A stretch of DNA of 64,000 nucleotides, from positions 59,227,530 to 59,291,529 of the forward strand of contig CM045763.1 in assembly GCA_025200525.1 (NCBI GenBank). The letters run 5' to 3'. The DNA is from Camellia lanceoleosa (taxonomy: Eukaryota; Streptophyta; Magnoliopsida; Ericales; Theaceae). The notes beneath the pieces are model-generated. The model made no database searches. It was not told where the DNA came from and worked only from the letters and a program-made list of their open reading frames with translations. The translations under genes were made by a program, and so were the position numbers. Positions 33,476 through 46,381 of this stretch are shown here, piece by piece (positions within the stretch are counted from its first letter, which is position 1; every line of letters starts with the position of its first letter).

Positions 33476-36400
33476 ACTCCTCATATCAGTCAACCAACTC
33501 ATATCAGTCATAAAGAGATTTTGCAATGCATTTTCTATTTTATAAAGAGACTAAACATACCCTTAATGCCAAATGATAAGAGATATAATCACCTATTTCA
33601 TAAAAAAGCTCATTGACATTTTGTGCAGTTTTTGCAGAAGTCTCAAAGAAAAGCAATCCATTTTCCTTAGCATATTGCTCCCCAACCTGCAACATTAAGG
33701 ATTTCCACGGGTGTCTACAGTAACCTAGCAAAAGTATCAACGTAAACGTCATATCATGTATTAAAAAAAAAAATTGTTATTGATTATCCCAGAGTTCTAT
33801 ATGGTATCTGAGCATTCATAGTTTCGGGACCATCTGGTTTGCATTTCCTTTCACATCCATTTGTTGTTCTCATTTCCTTCTTCATGTGGCTGCTTCCACT
33901 GTATTTGCTACTTCTTTCTAACTCTCTTATCTTCGCCACACTCTTCAAAATACCAAGAAAGGTTTTAGCTCTCTTGGCTAATATTTAATGGCAATCAAAG
34001 GTTTTAGTTTATTTGGATGCTATGATGTCCCTATGCATTTGCAGCTATGAACATCTCCTCTGATCAACAGTGGTTTCCAAATATGGGTGCCTCAAAACAC
34101 ACAACTTAAGAGATAAAATCCCTCTATTCTCACACAAACTACTCCGGAAAATGACACCATTCATGTTGAAAATAACAACCATCTTCCTTTTTTCTCACGT
34201 TGGTCATACTTCTCTTCAAACTCACCACTCCTCACTTCTTAAAAACAGTTTGCATGTTGCTGATATTACAAAGAACTTGGTTTTTATTGCTCAACTCACG
34301 CATTATCTTGCTCATTTATTTTTGCTTCCTCCAGCTTTGTGATAAACGAACTGTAAAGCAGGGAAAGTTATGTTCTCCAGACTAAGGGAGGGTTTTACCC
34401 CATCACCACCAGTTTTTTCTCCTGGCACTTTTCTTTCATCTCCTAAAGCCTTCTTCGGCGTTCACACATGTTGCACAAACATTGATATTAGGTATATTAG
34501 CCTTGATCATCCACCACACCAAGTTATTCTCCTAAAGCTTTCTTACTCAATGAAAAAGACCAAATTACTTGGGTAAGAGGACCTCAGGAGTAAAAAAAAG
34601 TGAAGAAAAATTATGGTTTGGTACTGTTTGCCAAAAGCACAAGACAAGTGAAAGGCCCAAAAAAACTTTTGTATGAAAGGATATGACTGCCTTGAATTTA
34701 ATTAAGGATATGGATTCACAAAGAGCTAACTGGAGAAGACAAATCCATATAGCCAAATCCAAAATATAGTTGGGTTTGATGAACCTTTTAAGTAAATTGA
34801 AACAAAGAAAAATCAAAGAAAATACGATGAGGATGTCACTAACAAAGATTACACTTTTAGTTTGTCTAAATTATTAGAATTTTGTTAAGGATTGTACTCC
34901 TTTCAACTATTAGGACAATGAAAAAGAGGCCAAAATGCTTTTAAAAGTCAAGCTTGCAATTGCATTCCACACATTTTTTCCTGATTACAAATGGCACTCC
35001 ACTTTCCATGTGCCCATCACCGATCGAAGGTCACTCCTAAAATAAAATCCCTCTGCAGAGCAAATTGTTGCTCCCAGGTATTATCGGCAATTGCTTAGGC
35101 ATCTTCAATGCCAAGGGCCATCTAATATGAGTTCCCTCCCTAATTCCAAGGTGCTTATGGAAAATGACTTTGACCATACAAATATTTATTATAAATAGTC
35201 ATGAATTAAAACCTAAAGATGGACAAAGCCAACAAGATTGGTTGAATACCTCATTCTCCACCAGTCTTTTTGTTGCCAAGTCAGCCTTATTTGCCACCAA
35301 AACTGTAACCAAGTTTGGATTTTCTACAACAGCAATACATAATTTTTCATTAAATGCTACATAAGCACCAAGTTTAATTAAATAGTGAGCCAGATGCTTA
35401 ATGTCCTACTAATGTACTGAAAGATGAAATTGCATGCCATAATAGGGATAGAAATTTCAACTAACGCATAAATGCCAGACCTAGAACTATAACCGTACAA
35501 GTTCACGGGCATAGGAAAGGAAATTGTCATGGCCTCTCTCAAAATTTTGAAACACCCATGCTCTTTCAAATCCCAAGGAAAAAAAAAAAAGAAGATGCAA
35601 GTTGGCCCCCCTCATCAATCCCGTGAAAGATTGGCTCTTCTATTGTGAATCATGATTTAGAGAAGTCTAGGTAAAGTGACTAAGAAGGTCTTGCAAGACA
35701 AGTTTAAACAGGATGAATTATCCAGTTGAAGTAACATAATTAGACTTTGAAACATTCTTACAAGTTTTCTCACAACCCAAAGGACTTCATTTATAAAAAT
35801 TGGATCCGTTGAATGATGAATTGTAGCTTCTATGTCAACACAGAATACTAAACAACATATGATTTAACTTGTAAGAAGTTCGAAATGTCCTGGGGCAGTT
35901 TAGTTTCACTAATCCTATCAAGAAAAACTAAATATAAATGTTTTCCTTGGAAGCATCTGGTGCTATTTCAAATCAAAAGAATCATGGCAAACACCTTTGG
36001 TTATTGAGTCAAGAAGAGAACTATCAAAACTGATTTAACAGATTTAATTTAATTAAATCACCTTGTCTTTGCAGCTCTTGAACCCACTTTTTAGCTCGTT
36101 CAAATGAATCCTACAACCAAAGCACCATGTGCTTTACTGTCAGTTGATTCTCTCACACTTGTGCATGAATAACAAAGATGAAGGGGCTAGTGGCTTGTCA
36201 TGATGACAAAAATGAAAAACAGATATTCTCTTAATGACTGCACTGAAGATTGCTAGTGACATGGAATGGAAGGTCTAACAGCACAGCATTCAGATGAACA
36301 AGTACAACACCAGAAATCAACATATGGCCAAATAAGAGCCATTATCCGACACAATCTTATAATAAACTGGATTTGAAATTACATCAATCAAAGAAACATC

Positions 36401-38823
36401 AGGTTACTTGAGCAGAAACATGATCCAGATTGTGCATGCACATGCACATGCACATGCACATGCACATGCACACACAGTTAGTTAAAAACTCAAAAAGACA
36501 GAAGCCAAATCCTAAGATGGTTGGTCTGCTATACAAATTCACAGAAAGAAACATTTTGATGATCTTAGATTTATTGTATGGAATACATCTTACTCTTTGG
36601 ATTGTATACAAACATAAAGATTTAAAAGCAACCGAAAAATAAAATTATTAGAGCTTTGTCAAATAGCTAACCATGCTCGTGATGTCATACACCACAACAG
36701 CTGCAGCTGCACCACGGTAGTACATTGGAGCTAAGCTATAGTAACGTTCTTGTCCTGCTGTGTCCCATATATCAAATTTTATTGTAGCTTCATTTAATGA
36801 CAAAACCTGAGTGAAGAATGCGGCTCCAATTGTTGATTCCTGCAGATTATACTCATACCAAAGATCCTATTCTGTAAGAAAGTAGAGAAAGAAATATAGA
36901 AATATATTAACACAGAAAGAACAAATAAGAGATAAAAATTAGACTGAACCTGGTAATCATAAAATTGGCCTTTCACAAATCTTAATACCAAACTGGTTTT
37001 GCCCGTTCCCATGTCCCCAAGTAATACCTGGGAAAGGCTCATTAATATAAGATTCAAGTACAATAGCTGTGAATTTGTCCCATTAATCATATTCAAAAGT
37101 AAGGCAATGTTTTTGTAATAAATCCTGGGAAAGAATTTTTCAAAGGAAAATCCGGTGCCACTTGGTCTACAAGACTGGTTTATGGACAAGTGACATAAGT
37201 TCCTATTTCCAATATTGTTTTGACTTTGGAAACACTTGCCAAACAGTTCTAAAAGACTCAAGTAAGTGGATATGTTATTGTTAGCTACCAGCAATGAAAA
37301 AGTTTCAGGTTGCATTTGGTAGAGCTTTCTAAGTATGATTTAAGAGTAGGAGTTGTATTTTGAATTTGTGAGTTTTGGAATTATGATTTGAATGTGAAAA
37401 ATTTGTTTGGTGAAAGAGTTTTGAAATGAGTTTTGAATTGAGTGGAGAATTTTTGATGTGATATATGATATTTGATACAAAGAAAATATTTTTTTTCAAA
37501 TATATAAAAATTAACATATTTCAATTGTAAAAAAGTTTTTGCATAGTATTGTAAATGTTGTGGAAATGTGATTTGAGAATGCTATCCAAATATCATGTTG
37601 GAATATGGGGGTAGAATCATATTTTGGAAATCATTCCAAACACAGCCCAATTTTTCATTTTAATTTTTTTTACTACCTTCTGTCATGAATCAGTTCTCAT
37701 GAAGTCTAAGGTTCACCTAAAAGGTGATGAACATAAAAAATCTATCTCCGCGTTTTATGTTGTACATAGTCTTTTTGATGAAACTTATCGCATTCCATAG
37801 TGTGAAAACTTGCCTGGAATTTGGAACAACAAAAGTCAGGTCATTGATGGAATTGTAAGATCCAATCAAATCAATTAGTAGCTCTTTGCTTTTCTTCTTT
37901 AATTAGGTTTCACCCTTCTACAATGTGCTTTCTTTAGTATTCTAATAAAATTTTCCCTAAAAAATATGAGCTCAATATACTTAGCAGGCTTTGTCTAAAC
38001 TTTTCTTACAATTTCTAATCTTTCTCACCAAACCCCTCAATCCAAATGGGCTGTTACTCTTCTTCCCATTAGAGTCTAATGGATACAAAAATACAAATCA
38101 TAAAATCATTGATATATAAAACAGCATAACATTAGTGAAAACGGTATCTTTATCTTTGGCTCTTAGCATGTTGTATTGTGAAGTGATAACAAAAATAATA
38201 TAATTCACATAGGTCTATTTGATTGGGCGGATTATAACATAAGATGGGAATTATTAATCCATGGAACTTACATTTCAGTGTTTGGTTGCAATTTTTGTTA
38301 TCCGGATTATATTCTAATGGACGTTCCACCAAACAAATTTGGCGGATTTTTTAATCCTACAAGTAATAATGCAAAAAACGAAGAAAAATGGAGATTATTT
38401 ATCCCACTAATCCAACCGGATAACCAATCTTACACTAATCTTATGATTGTTAATCCGTTCTGCTAATCAAACAAGACCATAACTTAAGGTTCTAATAATG
38501 GCATAGTAATATGTGATTATTGTGCCATATAGTTGACATTGAAATCTTATCAAAACACTGCCTAGCTCAACAATATTTTCTTCTTCTTTTTTTTTTCATT
38601 TTTTTTTTTCTGAGTAGCTAACAAAACACAATATGAACAGATTAACATGGAAGACTAGGGCTTGGTTCAATAGAACTACAATTATCAACCCTAATACTAA
38701 ACACCATACTTGAATTGCATTGAAAAGAACGTGAAAGCAATGATTTTAGAGTAAATTGTGAACTAAAAGGAAAGACATACCCACCAGCTTGGCTTGTATG
38801 TTCTTGTTTCCAGTCTTCGCCAT
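32718..38823 (-). CDS. Rab5-type small GTPase (RABF2 class)
   Basis: Rab5/RABF2 GTPases drive endosome and vacuolar trafficking. Seven exons on the minus strand join in frame: 38823-38785, 37027-36950, 36839-36672, 36110-36062, 35323-35250, 33686-33593, 32818-32718; 200 aa, the usual Rab5 length. It starts [14 protein letters not shown]-loop GDMGTGKT, Rab5 effector region [35 protein letters not shown] and ETSAK guanine motifs, and C-terminal FCCSS, a prenylation motif of the CCXX kind. No N-terminal myristoylation glycine, so it is not the RABF1/ARA6 type. The P-loop has Thr where the better-known ARA7/RHA1 have GAGKS, perhaps marking a separate RABF2 subgroup. All introns are GT..AG. Introns of 1.76 kb (37028-38784) and 1.56 kb (33687-35249) hold transposon debris. 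Confidence 0.95.
33780..34470 (+). pseudogene. Copia fragment in a Rab-gene intron
   Basis: In plus orientation, antisense to the Rab gene. TGGTATCTGAGC near 33800 resembles a copia primer site. The frame at 34040-34340 reads WFPNMGAS, then [17 protein letters not shown] and LHVADITKN, which match the copia protease and pre-integrase region. The DSG motif is lost (NMG). Around 34365-34400, [12 protein letters not shown] fits the next copia segment. Internally deleted, no LTRs seen. Confidence 0.65.
36436..36474. repeat. (CATGCA)n hexanucleotide repeat in a Rab-gene intron
   Basis: About six units of ACATGC/GCATGT type. Alternating purine-pyrimidine bases could form left-handed DNA; likely length-variable. 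The Met/His and Cys/Met open frames here arise from the repeat. Confidence 0.9.
37307..37648 (+). repeat. Dispersed repeat H, copy 2 (in Rab-gene intron 1)
   Basis: Begins AGGTTGCATTTGGTAGAG and ends CATTCCAAACACAGCCC. The ends resemble an inverted repeat (GGTTGCATTTGGTA against GGGCTGTGTTTGGA). The first 200 bp match the reverse complement of 12962-13262. Probably a MITE. Confidence 0.65.
38212..38478. mobile_element. Tourist-like MITE with 3-bp ATA flanks (in Rab-gene intron 1)
   Basis: 267 bp. The left end GGTCTATTTGATTGGGCGGA pairs with the complement of the right end (GGTCTTGTTTGATTAGCAGA). ATA occurs on both sides (38209-38211 and 38479-38481). A GG..CC terminus and 3-bp duplication suit PIF/Harbinger MITEs, though their usual target is TAA/TTA. 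Confidence 0.7.
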
Positions 38824-41800
38824 TCGATTAATTCCAGGAATTCCAGGAATTTCAGAGAATGAAAGAGATTTGTACTTGAAAACGAAACGTCAATTTATGT
38901 ATATGTGTTATGAGGAGAATGAATGTTAGGTTTTTTTTCGTTTGACTGGTAAGTTGGTTTTGCTTAGCTGTAATATATACGACTTCTATAACTGACAAAA
39001 GTTCTTTTTTTTTTTTTTTTTTTCAAATTATTTAGGAAAAATCCTATGAACTTACCTTTAGGAGCTTACAATTTATCAGTTTGTGTGGTGAAAATTAAAT
39101 TAATAAAATATATAATCTATGAATAAAATAAATTTGATTTATTGATTTTTTTTTTTCTGAATAAATTATAAGTTAGTAAGGGTGAACTTGTAGTATTGTT
39201 GATTATTTAAATAACCATTTAAAAAAAAAGGTGATTAGCAAAAACTAATTTTCAAATTTTGAGCTTGTTTTGATGCAACAAGCAAATAATACAAGGGGAG
39301 ATATCACTTTAGAGTATACTTTAAAAGCTATTTTAAATTAAGCGGTGTTCATTATAAACTTTAATATGTTAAAATCATATACTTTTTATGATTTTTTAAT
39401 TTATTTTTCAAAATACGATAATATAAAAAGACTAGATGATGATGTCCAGGCTCGTGAGATTCATCACGAGTTTCGTTTTAATTATACAAATGTTTCATTT
39501 TGTTAGTCTTTCGTGCATATCATCTACACGCAAAATGAAGTCAATTTGATAATCGTAACACATTCAATTTATCGTGTTTGTCAAAAAAATAAAAATAGAT
39601 TGTCTATTTTTTTAAAAAATACTTTTTGTTCTTTTTTTTAGACACAAATGTGATAAATTAAATAAGTTAAAATATCGATCAATCTATTTTTTTTTAAATA
39701 AATCATACATACAAAAAATTTATAAAATGAACATTTCAAATCATCAAAACTGCACCTATGACAGACCTCACGGGCCCAAATAGCCCCTTCCACTGTACTA
39801 GTGAGCATCCAACTCCAATATAAAAACAAGTAATGCTAGAGACCAAAAACTCAAATGCAGAAAAATAATATTAAAAAAAAAAACAAAAAAAACATGGTTC
39901 CATTCATTCTAAAGCCATAATTGTTTGTTTGACTTAAAAATGTATTTATTTTGAAATAATTTCACGGGACTAACAATATACTAATCCCCTCAACCGGTAT
40001 TAGCAATACTATGGAATTCTAGGTAAAAATATTATTGCATCCCCACTTTACAAATATAACAAAGTTATTTTTTATATATTGAGAACTTTTTGGTAAATTT
40101 ATAAATTTAATCTTAACCAATAAATACTACAATACTACCATACAAATAAAAAAAATACAATTTATGTTAAATTTCTAACCAAATATTACCACATTAATAA
40201 TTCTTTCATCTCAGTGTTAGTAATTTCGGAGTTATTTGGGGTGTCATAAATAAGTATATTTTTTATCTTTTTGAACTAAAAAATTGAGAAAAAAAATATA
40301 AATGTTTGGGTTAACTTTTTGACTTTTTATAGAAAAATGTGTATTAAAAAATTGTATAAATTAGTATGTAGGGAAAAATTATGATTGGGAGTTGTGTAGT
40401 CGTAATTTTTGACTTTTGGTAAATAGTGATAACTTTTTAACTTTTTGAGTAACTTTTTGATTTTTTGACTTTTTGACAACTTGCCAAACTTGACCGTCTA
40501 ATCTAACTTGGCAAACAAACAAATGCTAAGTGTAAGCCACGCACTACAATAATTGAATCTAGATTGCAAGTTACATTTTTTTGGTAATTTTGTGTGTACG
40601 AGTTCTTTAATTCCTAGCATTACTGCTATGAAAATCTATTAGAAAAATAGTTTTGTTTCATGAGTTTCTTTTGTAAACTTTGACGACATTTTTAAATGTT
40701 TCCGCACATCTATCTATGTGATCCAAGTGGTGTTGTATTTACCTTCTTGTGGTCATGTACTAATGTATTTAATTAGTCAAAGTTATTAATATGTAAATCA
40801 GAAAAATGATTTTAAAAAATGTACCAATTGAATATAGAATTTGGCTTCTCTCCATTTAGCATTTTAGCTTGAGAGAACGTAGACTTGATAAATTCATTTA
40901 GGGATTGATATAGTAATTTGAACTGTAATATAATATTTATACAAAAAAATCAGGATGATTGAAATTTGGTACTTATAGGTTTGAATTATATTTGTTTCGA
41001 AAAAAATGGATGACAAATATAATTTTAAAAATAGCTATTTATTTTTTATAATACAAATTTGATTCAAACATATAACTACCGCTGTCCGATCATCTTATTT
41101 TTTGGATGACTATTCTACTTAACAAGTCTTAGAGAGTAAACAGTTCAGATCATAAAAATTGGTTCTAAAATGGGACTACCAAGTCCAAACGTTTTCTCAA
41201 TTAAAATGGGCCTATTAAATCTAAATGTTCTCTTAAGTTAAGATGACCAACTTGAGATAAGCGAAACCTTCAAATATAATAGTTTTTCCCCAAGATTATA
41301 GGATGTTATAATATTAGTTTTTGTTAGTAAAGTTAGATTACAACTAAAGGGATCGTCGCTACTTCATTAGCTTAAACCCTGATTTTCCCCTCATCACACC
41401 CTGACATGTGGCTAGATTTATATTAAAGTTGTATTTTAGATCATAAATTTATATTGAAATTTAGATAGAAAATTTGATCCAAACACATTTTTAAAATTGG
41501 GTCACAAGATGTGCTCAAAATTTTATAAACAGGAGAGACCTAATTCAACGTAGCCTTAGAGCAAGACCCACAAAATGAAGTATGGAAGATTGTAATTTTC
41601 CTTATGGTTATCCTTTGTACTCTACTTCAATATCAAATCCACTCTTCTCATATCATGTCTTGTCATCAATTTAGTTCAATTAATAAAAATATTACTTCAA
41701 AAAATTAAAGAGTGAAACAAACATTAGAGATTAGACAGTCAAGTTTTCATTAATTCAGAGCAGGTGAAATACTAACAGTAAAAAATTGTTTAAAAAATTA

Positions 41801-42781
41801 AATAGATTTTATTTTTTGAAGTTATAACTAATACTTACTAAAACATTTATCACAATATTCAACTTATCACCTATTTAAACTCTTGTTCTGTAATGTGATC
41901 TTGGCGTTTTTTGGTGAGAGCATGACACGTTGCCAATTTACAAAGCAAAGTCCAGGATTGTAAAAGACTCAAAGATCACTCCAAGTTTTTCCACGGATCT
42001 GAATGATTATTCTTATGCACACTATTTTGTCATTATTGTTTTGTTTGTTTGTGTGTTTGGATGAGGTGAGGATAGCAGTGGCTTTCCTGTGTTACAAGTG
42101 GATTCAATCCTACAATAATAACAACGCCCATTTTGTCTTTTTACGCAAGAAAAATAGAGCAAAGGATGATTCATCAACCAATAAAAAATATATATTTTTA
42201 TATTTTAAAATTTTTTTTTCTTAAAAAAGAAATTTTTATATAAAAATAATCAATACTTTTATTCTTTCTATTTTTGTCACCAAACTAGTTTTTTAAAATT
42301 TTTCAAAAAATAAAATTTTAAAATTCAACCAATATTTGCAACATATATATATATACATATATTTGTCAATTGGTAGAGAATATTTACAAATATTGAGAGA
42401 ATTACATTAAACTAGATAATCAATTACTAAGAAAGCCCAACAAAATATACACTCAAATCCAATATCAACAACTATTACAAGAAATGGTTCATAATAAGGA
42501 AGAAGTAATGATAAATTTACTAATAAGAACTAAATCTATTCTTATGTAGTACCCTCATGTAACTATATTGTTTTGTTATTGAAAGACAGATGATGATCCA
42601 TTTAATGTGTATTATGATTTTTTATTTGTCAAAAGTATCACATAGATAGTTCATACATATTAATAATTTTTTCATGAGAAGTACTCAAAGAAAAATTATT
42701 AAATGCTCTCAATGTCTCAAGTGACAATGTTGTACATGGTCTAGACCAAGAAAATAAAATAAAAAATAAAAAATAGAAACG
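38824..42781. other. Rab-gene upstream region and gene-free AT-rich DNA
   Basis: The first few hundred bases hold the Rab promoter (minus strand); no convincing TATA box was fixed. A likely family-E relative lies at about 40228-40500 (GAGTTATTTGGGGTGTCA on the left, GACAACTTGCCAAACTTGA on the right, CTTTTTGACTTTTT words inside). The remainder is low-complexity AT-rich sequence. Short frames such as 42003-42224 have no coding features. Confidence 0.5.
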
Positions 42782-43176
42782 TGATTGGATCAAATCAGGA
42801 TCATTTCCTTGAGCTCTCTTCTTAATTCCCTACTTACTAAGTTATTGGGCCCACTTTTAGGTCTAATTTTGATAATTCGAACCGTTCATATTTTAAAATT
42901 TATTGAATATATCATACTTATAAAAAATCAAGTTGATCAGATCTCAGAAAGCATGTGTTCGGAAAACTATTTATTAATTTATTTTTTAAAAATGATTTTT
43001 AGTTCGATGATCCGAACACGTAGTTTCTGATATCCGATCAACTTAATTTTTTACAGATATGATATATTCAAAAAATCTTAAAATGTAAACGGTTCGGATC
43101 ATCAAAATTAGGGCCAAAAGTGGGTCCAATGACCCAGCAAGTATAGAGTTAAGGAGAGAACCCTGATTCGATTGGA
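42782..43176. mobile_element. Foldback (MITE-like) element B
   Basis: Arms of about 150-180 bp are imperfect reverse complements. The left arm has GATTGGATCAAATCAGG, TTATTGGGCCCACTTTTAGG, CGAACCGTTCATATTTTAAA and AAAAAATCAAGTTGATCAGA; the right arm mirrors these up to CCCTGATTCGATTGG. The interior ATC..GATATC words are shared with element A. Confidence 0.8.
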
Positions 43177-43218
43177 ATGTCTTTAGTTGGCCTATACCAG
43201 CTTACTATAGGCCCATTT

Positions 43219-43505
43219 TGGATTCATCTCAACACTTTGAATTATTCATTTTTAAAGACTTGCAAAGTGGATCATTTGTGTCAAAAATCAAGTTGATTGA
43301 TTATCATTATTTTTTATTTTTTTTTTTGATCAGCAAATGAAATGTATTAATGAAGAACCAAAATATAGTCTATTATATTTTAAATAAATGTAATCCAATC
43401 AAAAGGTTAATGATACTTAATCAACTTAATTATTGACATAAATGATTTGCTTGAACCTATAAAATAAATTATTTAAATAGTTGAGATTGACCCGAGATGA
43501 GTCCA
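43219..43505. mobile_element. Foldback (MITE-like) element D
   Basis: TGGATTCATCTCAACACTTT ... GTCAAAAATCAAGTTGATTG on the left pairs with the complement of the right arm, which ends GAGATTGACCCGAGATGAGTCC. It starts 42 bp after element B and shares the AAAATCAAGTTGAT core with it. Confidence 0.65.
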
Positions 43506-43522
43506 CAGTTAGCCGGGCTTAC

Positions 43523-43693
43523 GTGAATTATCTTTAATCTAATAAAAATGAGCCATTATATTTGATTTGTAAAATTCTTAATTATAAAATTAATTTAAAA
43601 TCACATTATGTGAATTATCTTTTACTTAATAAAAATGAGTCATCATATTTAATTCGTAAAATTTTTAATTATAAAATTAATTTAAAATATTAC
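43523..43693. repeat. 87-bp tandem duplication
   Basis: Two copies beginning GTGAATTATCTTT at 43523 and 43610, each ending in TAAAATTAATTTAAAAT. The rest of 43506-44069 shows no gene or further structure. Confidence 0.8.
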
Positions 43694-44069
43694 ATAAATG
43701 TTACTGCAGATACTCGGTGGTTATTGAATAATTATCCATGAGAACTTATACCTTCATGCAGCCCTACACACGTCACCATGTGCTTTTGTTCCCTCCACTT
43801 TGGATCGCACTATTGTAGAATAATAATTAATATATATTAAAGTAAATGTGGAGATTCCTAATAATAATTCAACATTTCAGCTGCATTATTATCCTTTATC
43901 CTAGAATAATATGGCTTAATCACGTCCCCGTCCCGCCTACTTAATTAATCTTATCTTTACTCTAAAACTTCCATCATTTGTTTGTTCTAAAATTTTGACA
44001 ATTTATTTCAATTCATATTTAGATTTACCTACTAGAATGATCACATGGGCAATGAGTCAAAATTTTAAT

Positions 44070-44901
44070 TAGGGATATTTGCGGTTCGATTTTAGATGGT
44101 TTAATTTATAGTTTAGACTTACCTAAATATGTGTAATTTGAGAAAAATTGAACCCACAACCACCCGCAATACGGGTTGCGATTTGTGCAAATAAGGTTCG
44201 CGAATGTGCAAGCGGTTTGAAAATTAGACTTTTTTCTTTAAAAAATTATTTTAAAGATTTTTTTTCCCCATTTTGTAAATATTTATTTTCAGTCATTTTC
44301 CCTCTATTTTCTAAAAATGCTCAACATTAATAATTAATTAATTAAAATTTATAAAATTAAAAACACAATAAAATTAATTCCTAACATAAACAAATAATTT
44401 AAAATCCTAAATTTTTAAATAAAATCATAAACTAATACAATCACATCTTTACATCTTTCAAAATCTTAAATTGGATCATCAAAATCATTCACTACCCAAC
44501 AACATAATTAAAGTAAAATCATTCAAAATTTTAAATTTACCTAAAAGTAATTCTTCATTAACTTTTACATTTATTCAAAATGCAATAATAAAATAACAAT
44601 AAATTATTGTTAAATTTCATCAAATTCAAACCCATTAAGAGATTAGGGTTTGGTTTGTTAGGCAAAAATATCTAAGATAAGATGAATGAAATCAATAGTA
44701 CAGGTTTTACAAAAAAAACCAAAATATATATATATATATATGGTCGGGTTCTTACGAGTGCGAATAAAACCTACAACCCGCAATAATATCATATTCCAAA
44801 TTGCATCTGCCCTCATTATATTTACGAAACCGCTCATTTGTATGCAGATCGATTTGGCTTGGGCAGGTTAGACGGTTCGGATAACTCTATATCCAATCCT
44901 A
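44070..44901. mobile_element. Non-autonomous hAT-type element with perfect 8-bp target duplication
   Basis: 832 bp. It begins TAGGGATATTTGCGGTTCGA and ends TATATCCAATCCTA. ATTTTAAT flanks it on both sides (44062-44069 and 44902-44909). An 8-bp duplication with TA(G)GG..CCTA ends is the hAT hallmark. Terminal thirds are richer in CGGTT/AACCG words (GCGGTTCGA, AACCCACAACC, ACAACCCGCAA), with an AT-rich centre. No transposase frame is present; the frames at 44148 and 44686 are chance. Confidence 0.8.
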
Positions 44902-44909
44902 ATTTTAAT

Positions 44910-46292
44910 AATATATTATTAAATAAAAACTCATTAGACACTTCAAGTCTTTCAATATAGAGATGAGTCTAGAATTCTAACATAAGAGATGAACTTACAA
45001 ACTAATAATATATATATTTTTAATTAAAAAGATAGATTACAACATTAATTTTTATCATTATAAAAAAAGGATAAATAACAAAAATATATATATATATATG
45101 AAAACGAGTTTTTTTTTACTTCCACATGGAGTGACAGATATACCAAATATAATCTATCTATTTATCTTTAGTTATAGTCAATATTTTTTTTGTCATAAAA
45201 ACCAGGTTTGATATATTTGATATTGTTCAAACAGTATGTTAAATCTTTCCCCACATGTCAGTTGCTTCTCCACTAAATATGTCTACCTGTTCATATCACC
45301 ACCATCGGTAGTTGCTACTACTGGCCATTGCCAATGACTTTTCAGTGACTTTTTCGGCATTAGAGGTGATCCAAAGGCTGTCTAGCAACATTGGAATAAA
45401 AAATGAAAAAAAAAAAAAAATCAAAATAAAAATTTGTTATTCTCACTAAACTATTTCATTAACTATGTTTTTATGTTCATAAAAGCTCAATTCTTGAATC
45501 TAATATCATATTTTCATAAAAATTGATTTATCACCAATAAATTTTTAAAAAATTGACATTAAAATTTTATTAAATACATGATCGAGCGTAAAACAAAGGA
45601 AGGCACATTTTGGAGACAGACCATCCACCCATTCAACCCCGTAGGACCCTGGCTGAAGAAACATCAATGGAAGCTACACCACTGGATTGGTTCCGGGCCT
45701 CACGCTACATGAAGATAAAATCCCTTTGCACAATTCGGAATATAAATGATTGGACAAGATTATACAAATTTATTAATGGAATGGATTTTTTTTTATTTTT
45801 TTTAAATAATTGAGCAAAATATATTAGTAATTCTTACATTTTGTTTCTTGTGTCATTTTGATTCATATGCTTTCAAATAATTTAATTTTAATCTATAATT
45901 TTAAATTTTATGTCAATTGAGTGTAATTGATAGAGTCGTTAAGGTTTTTGATGAAAAATGATCATTGAGTTGATTAAGGTAAACTTTTTAAATTGAGTAA
46001 GTTTATAATTTTGTCTCTAAAAACATGACACATGCTACCTATTTGCTTATTTTCAATAAAAAAAAAATTGTTAGCAATTATAATCAATTGGTCTAAATTT
46101 AGACAAAATTATAAATTTAATGTCAAGATCAAGTCAATTAAAATTATAATAACGAAAATAATAAAAGACTAAAGTAGAGAAACTACCGACATAATTTATC
46201 TTTTTTTATTTGTCTTCTGCTACAAAAATCATAAAATAAGATAGAACATATCTATAAATAAATAAGATTTTATAAGAGTGGTTAAGTAGTCC

Positions 46293-46323
<31 letters not shown>

Positions 46324-46330
46324 GTTTTAT
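44910..46330. other. Gene-free spacer with a small GC-richer island
   Basis: AT-rich with (TA)n and poly-A runs. At 45600-45720 a more balanced stretch contains a plus-strand frame METDHPPIQPRRTLAEE (45610-45813) without recognisable motif; I do not call it a gene. A long A-run lies at 46294-46320. Confidence 0.45.
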
Positions 46331-46333
46331 CTC

Positions 46334-46344
46334 TATATATAAAA
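46334..46344 (+). promoter_or_regulatory. TATA box of the Ser-rich protein gene
   Basis: TATATATAAAA, 38-48 bp upstream of the ATG. If it acts as the TATA box, the 5' UTR would be only about 10-20 bases, or transcription starts further upstream. Confidence 0.45.
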
Positions 46345-46381
46345 GCAATTGCAATTTGGATTAATCATAGGTGTAGTCTGT

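Noticed and set aside
36399..36642. Met/His and Cys/Met-rich open frames on both strands
   Set aside because: Produced by the CATGCA hexanucleotide repeat inside a Rab-gene intron.
45610..45813. Possible small gene in a GC-richer island
   Set aside because: 67 codons, no motif, no leader, and the C-terminal third is read through a T-run.
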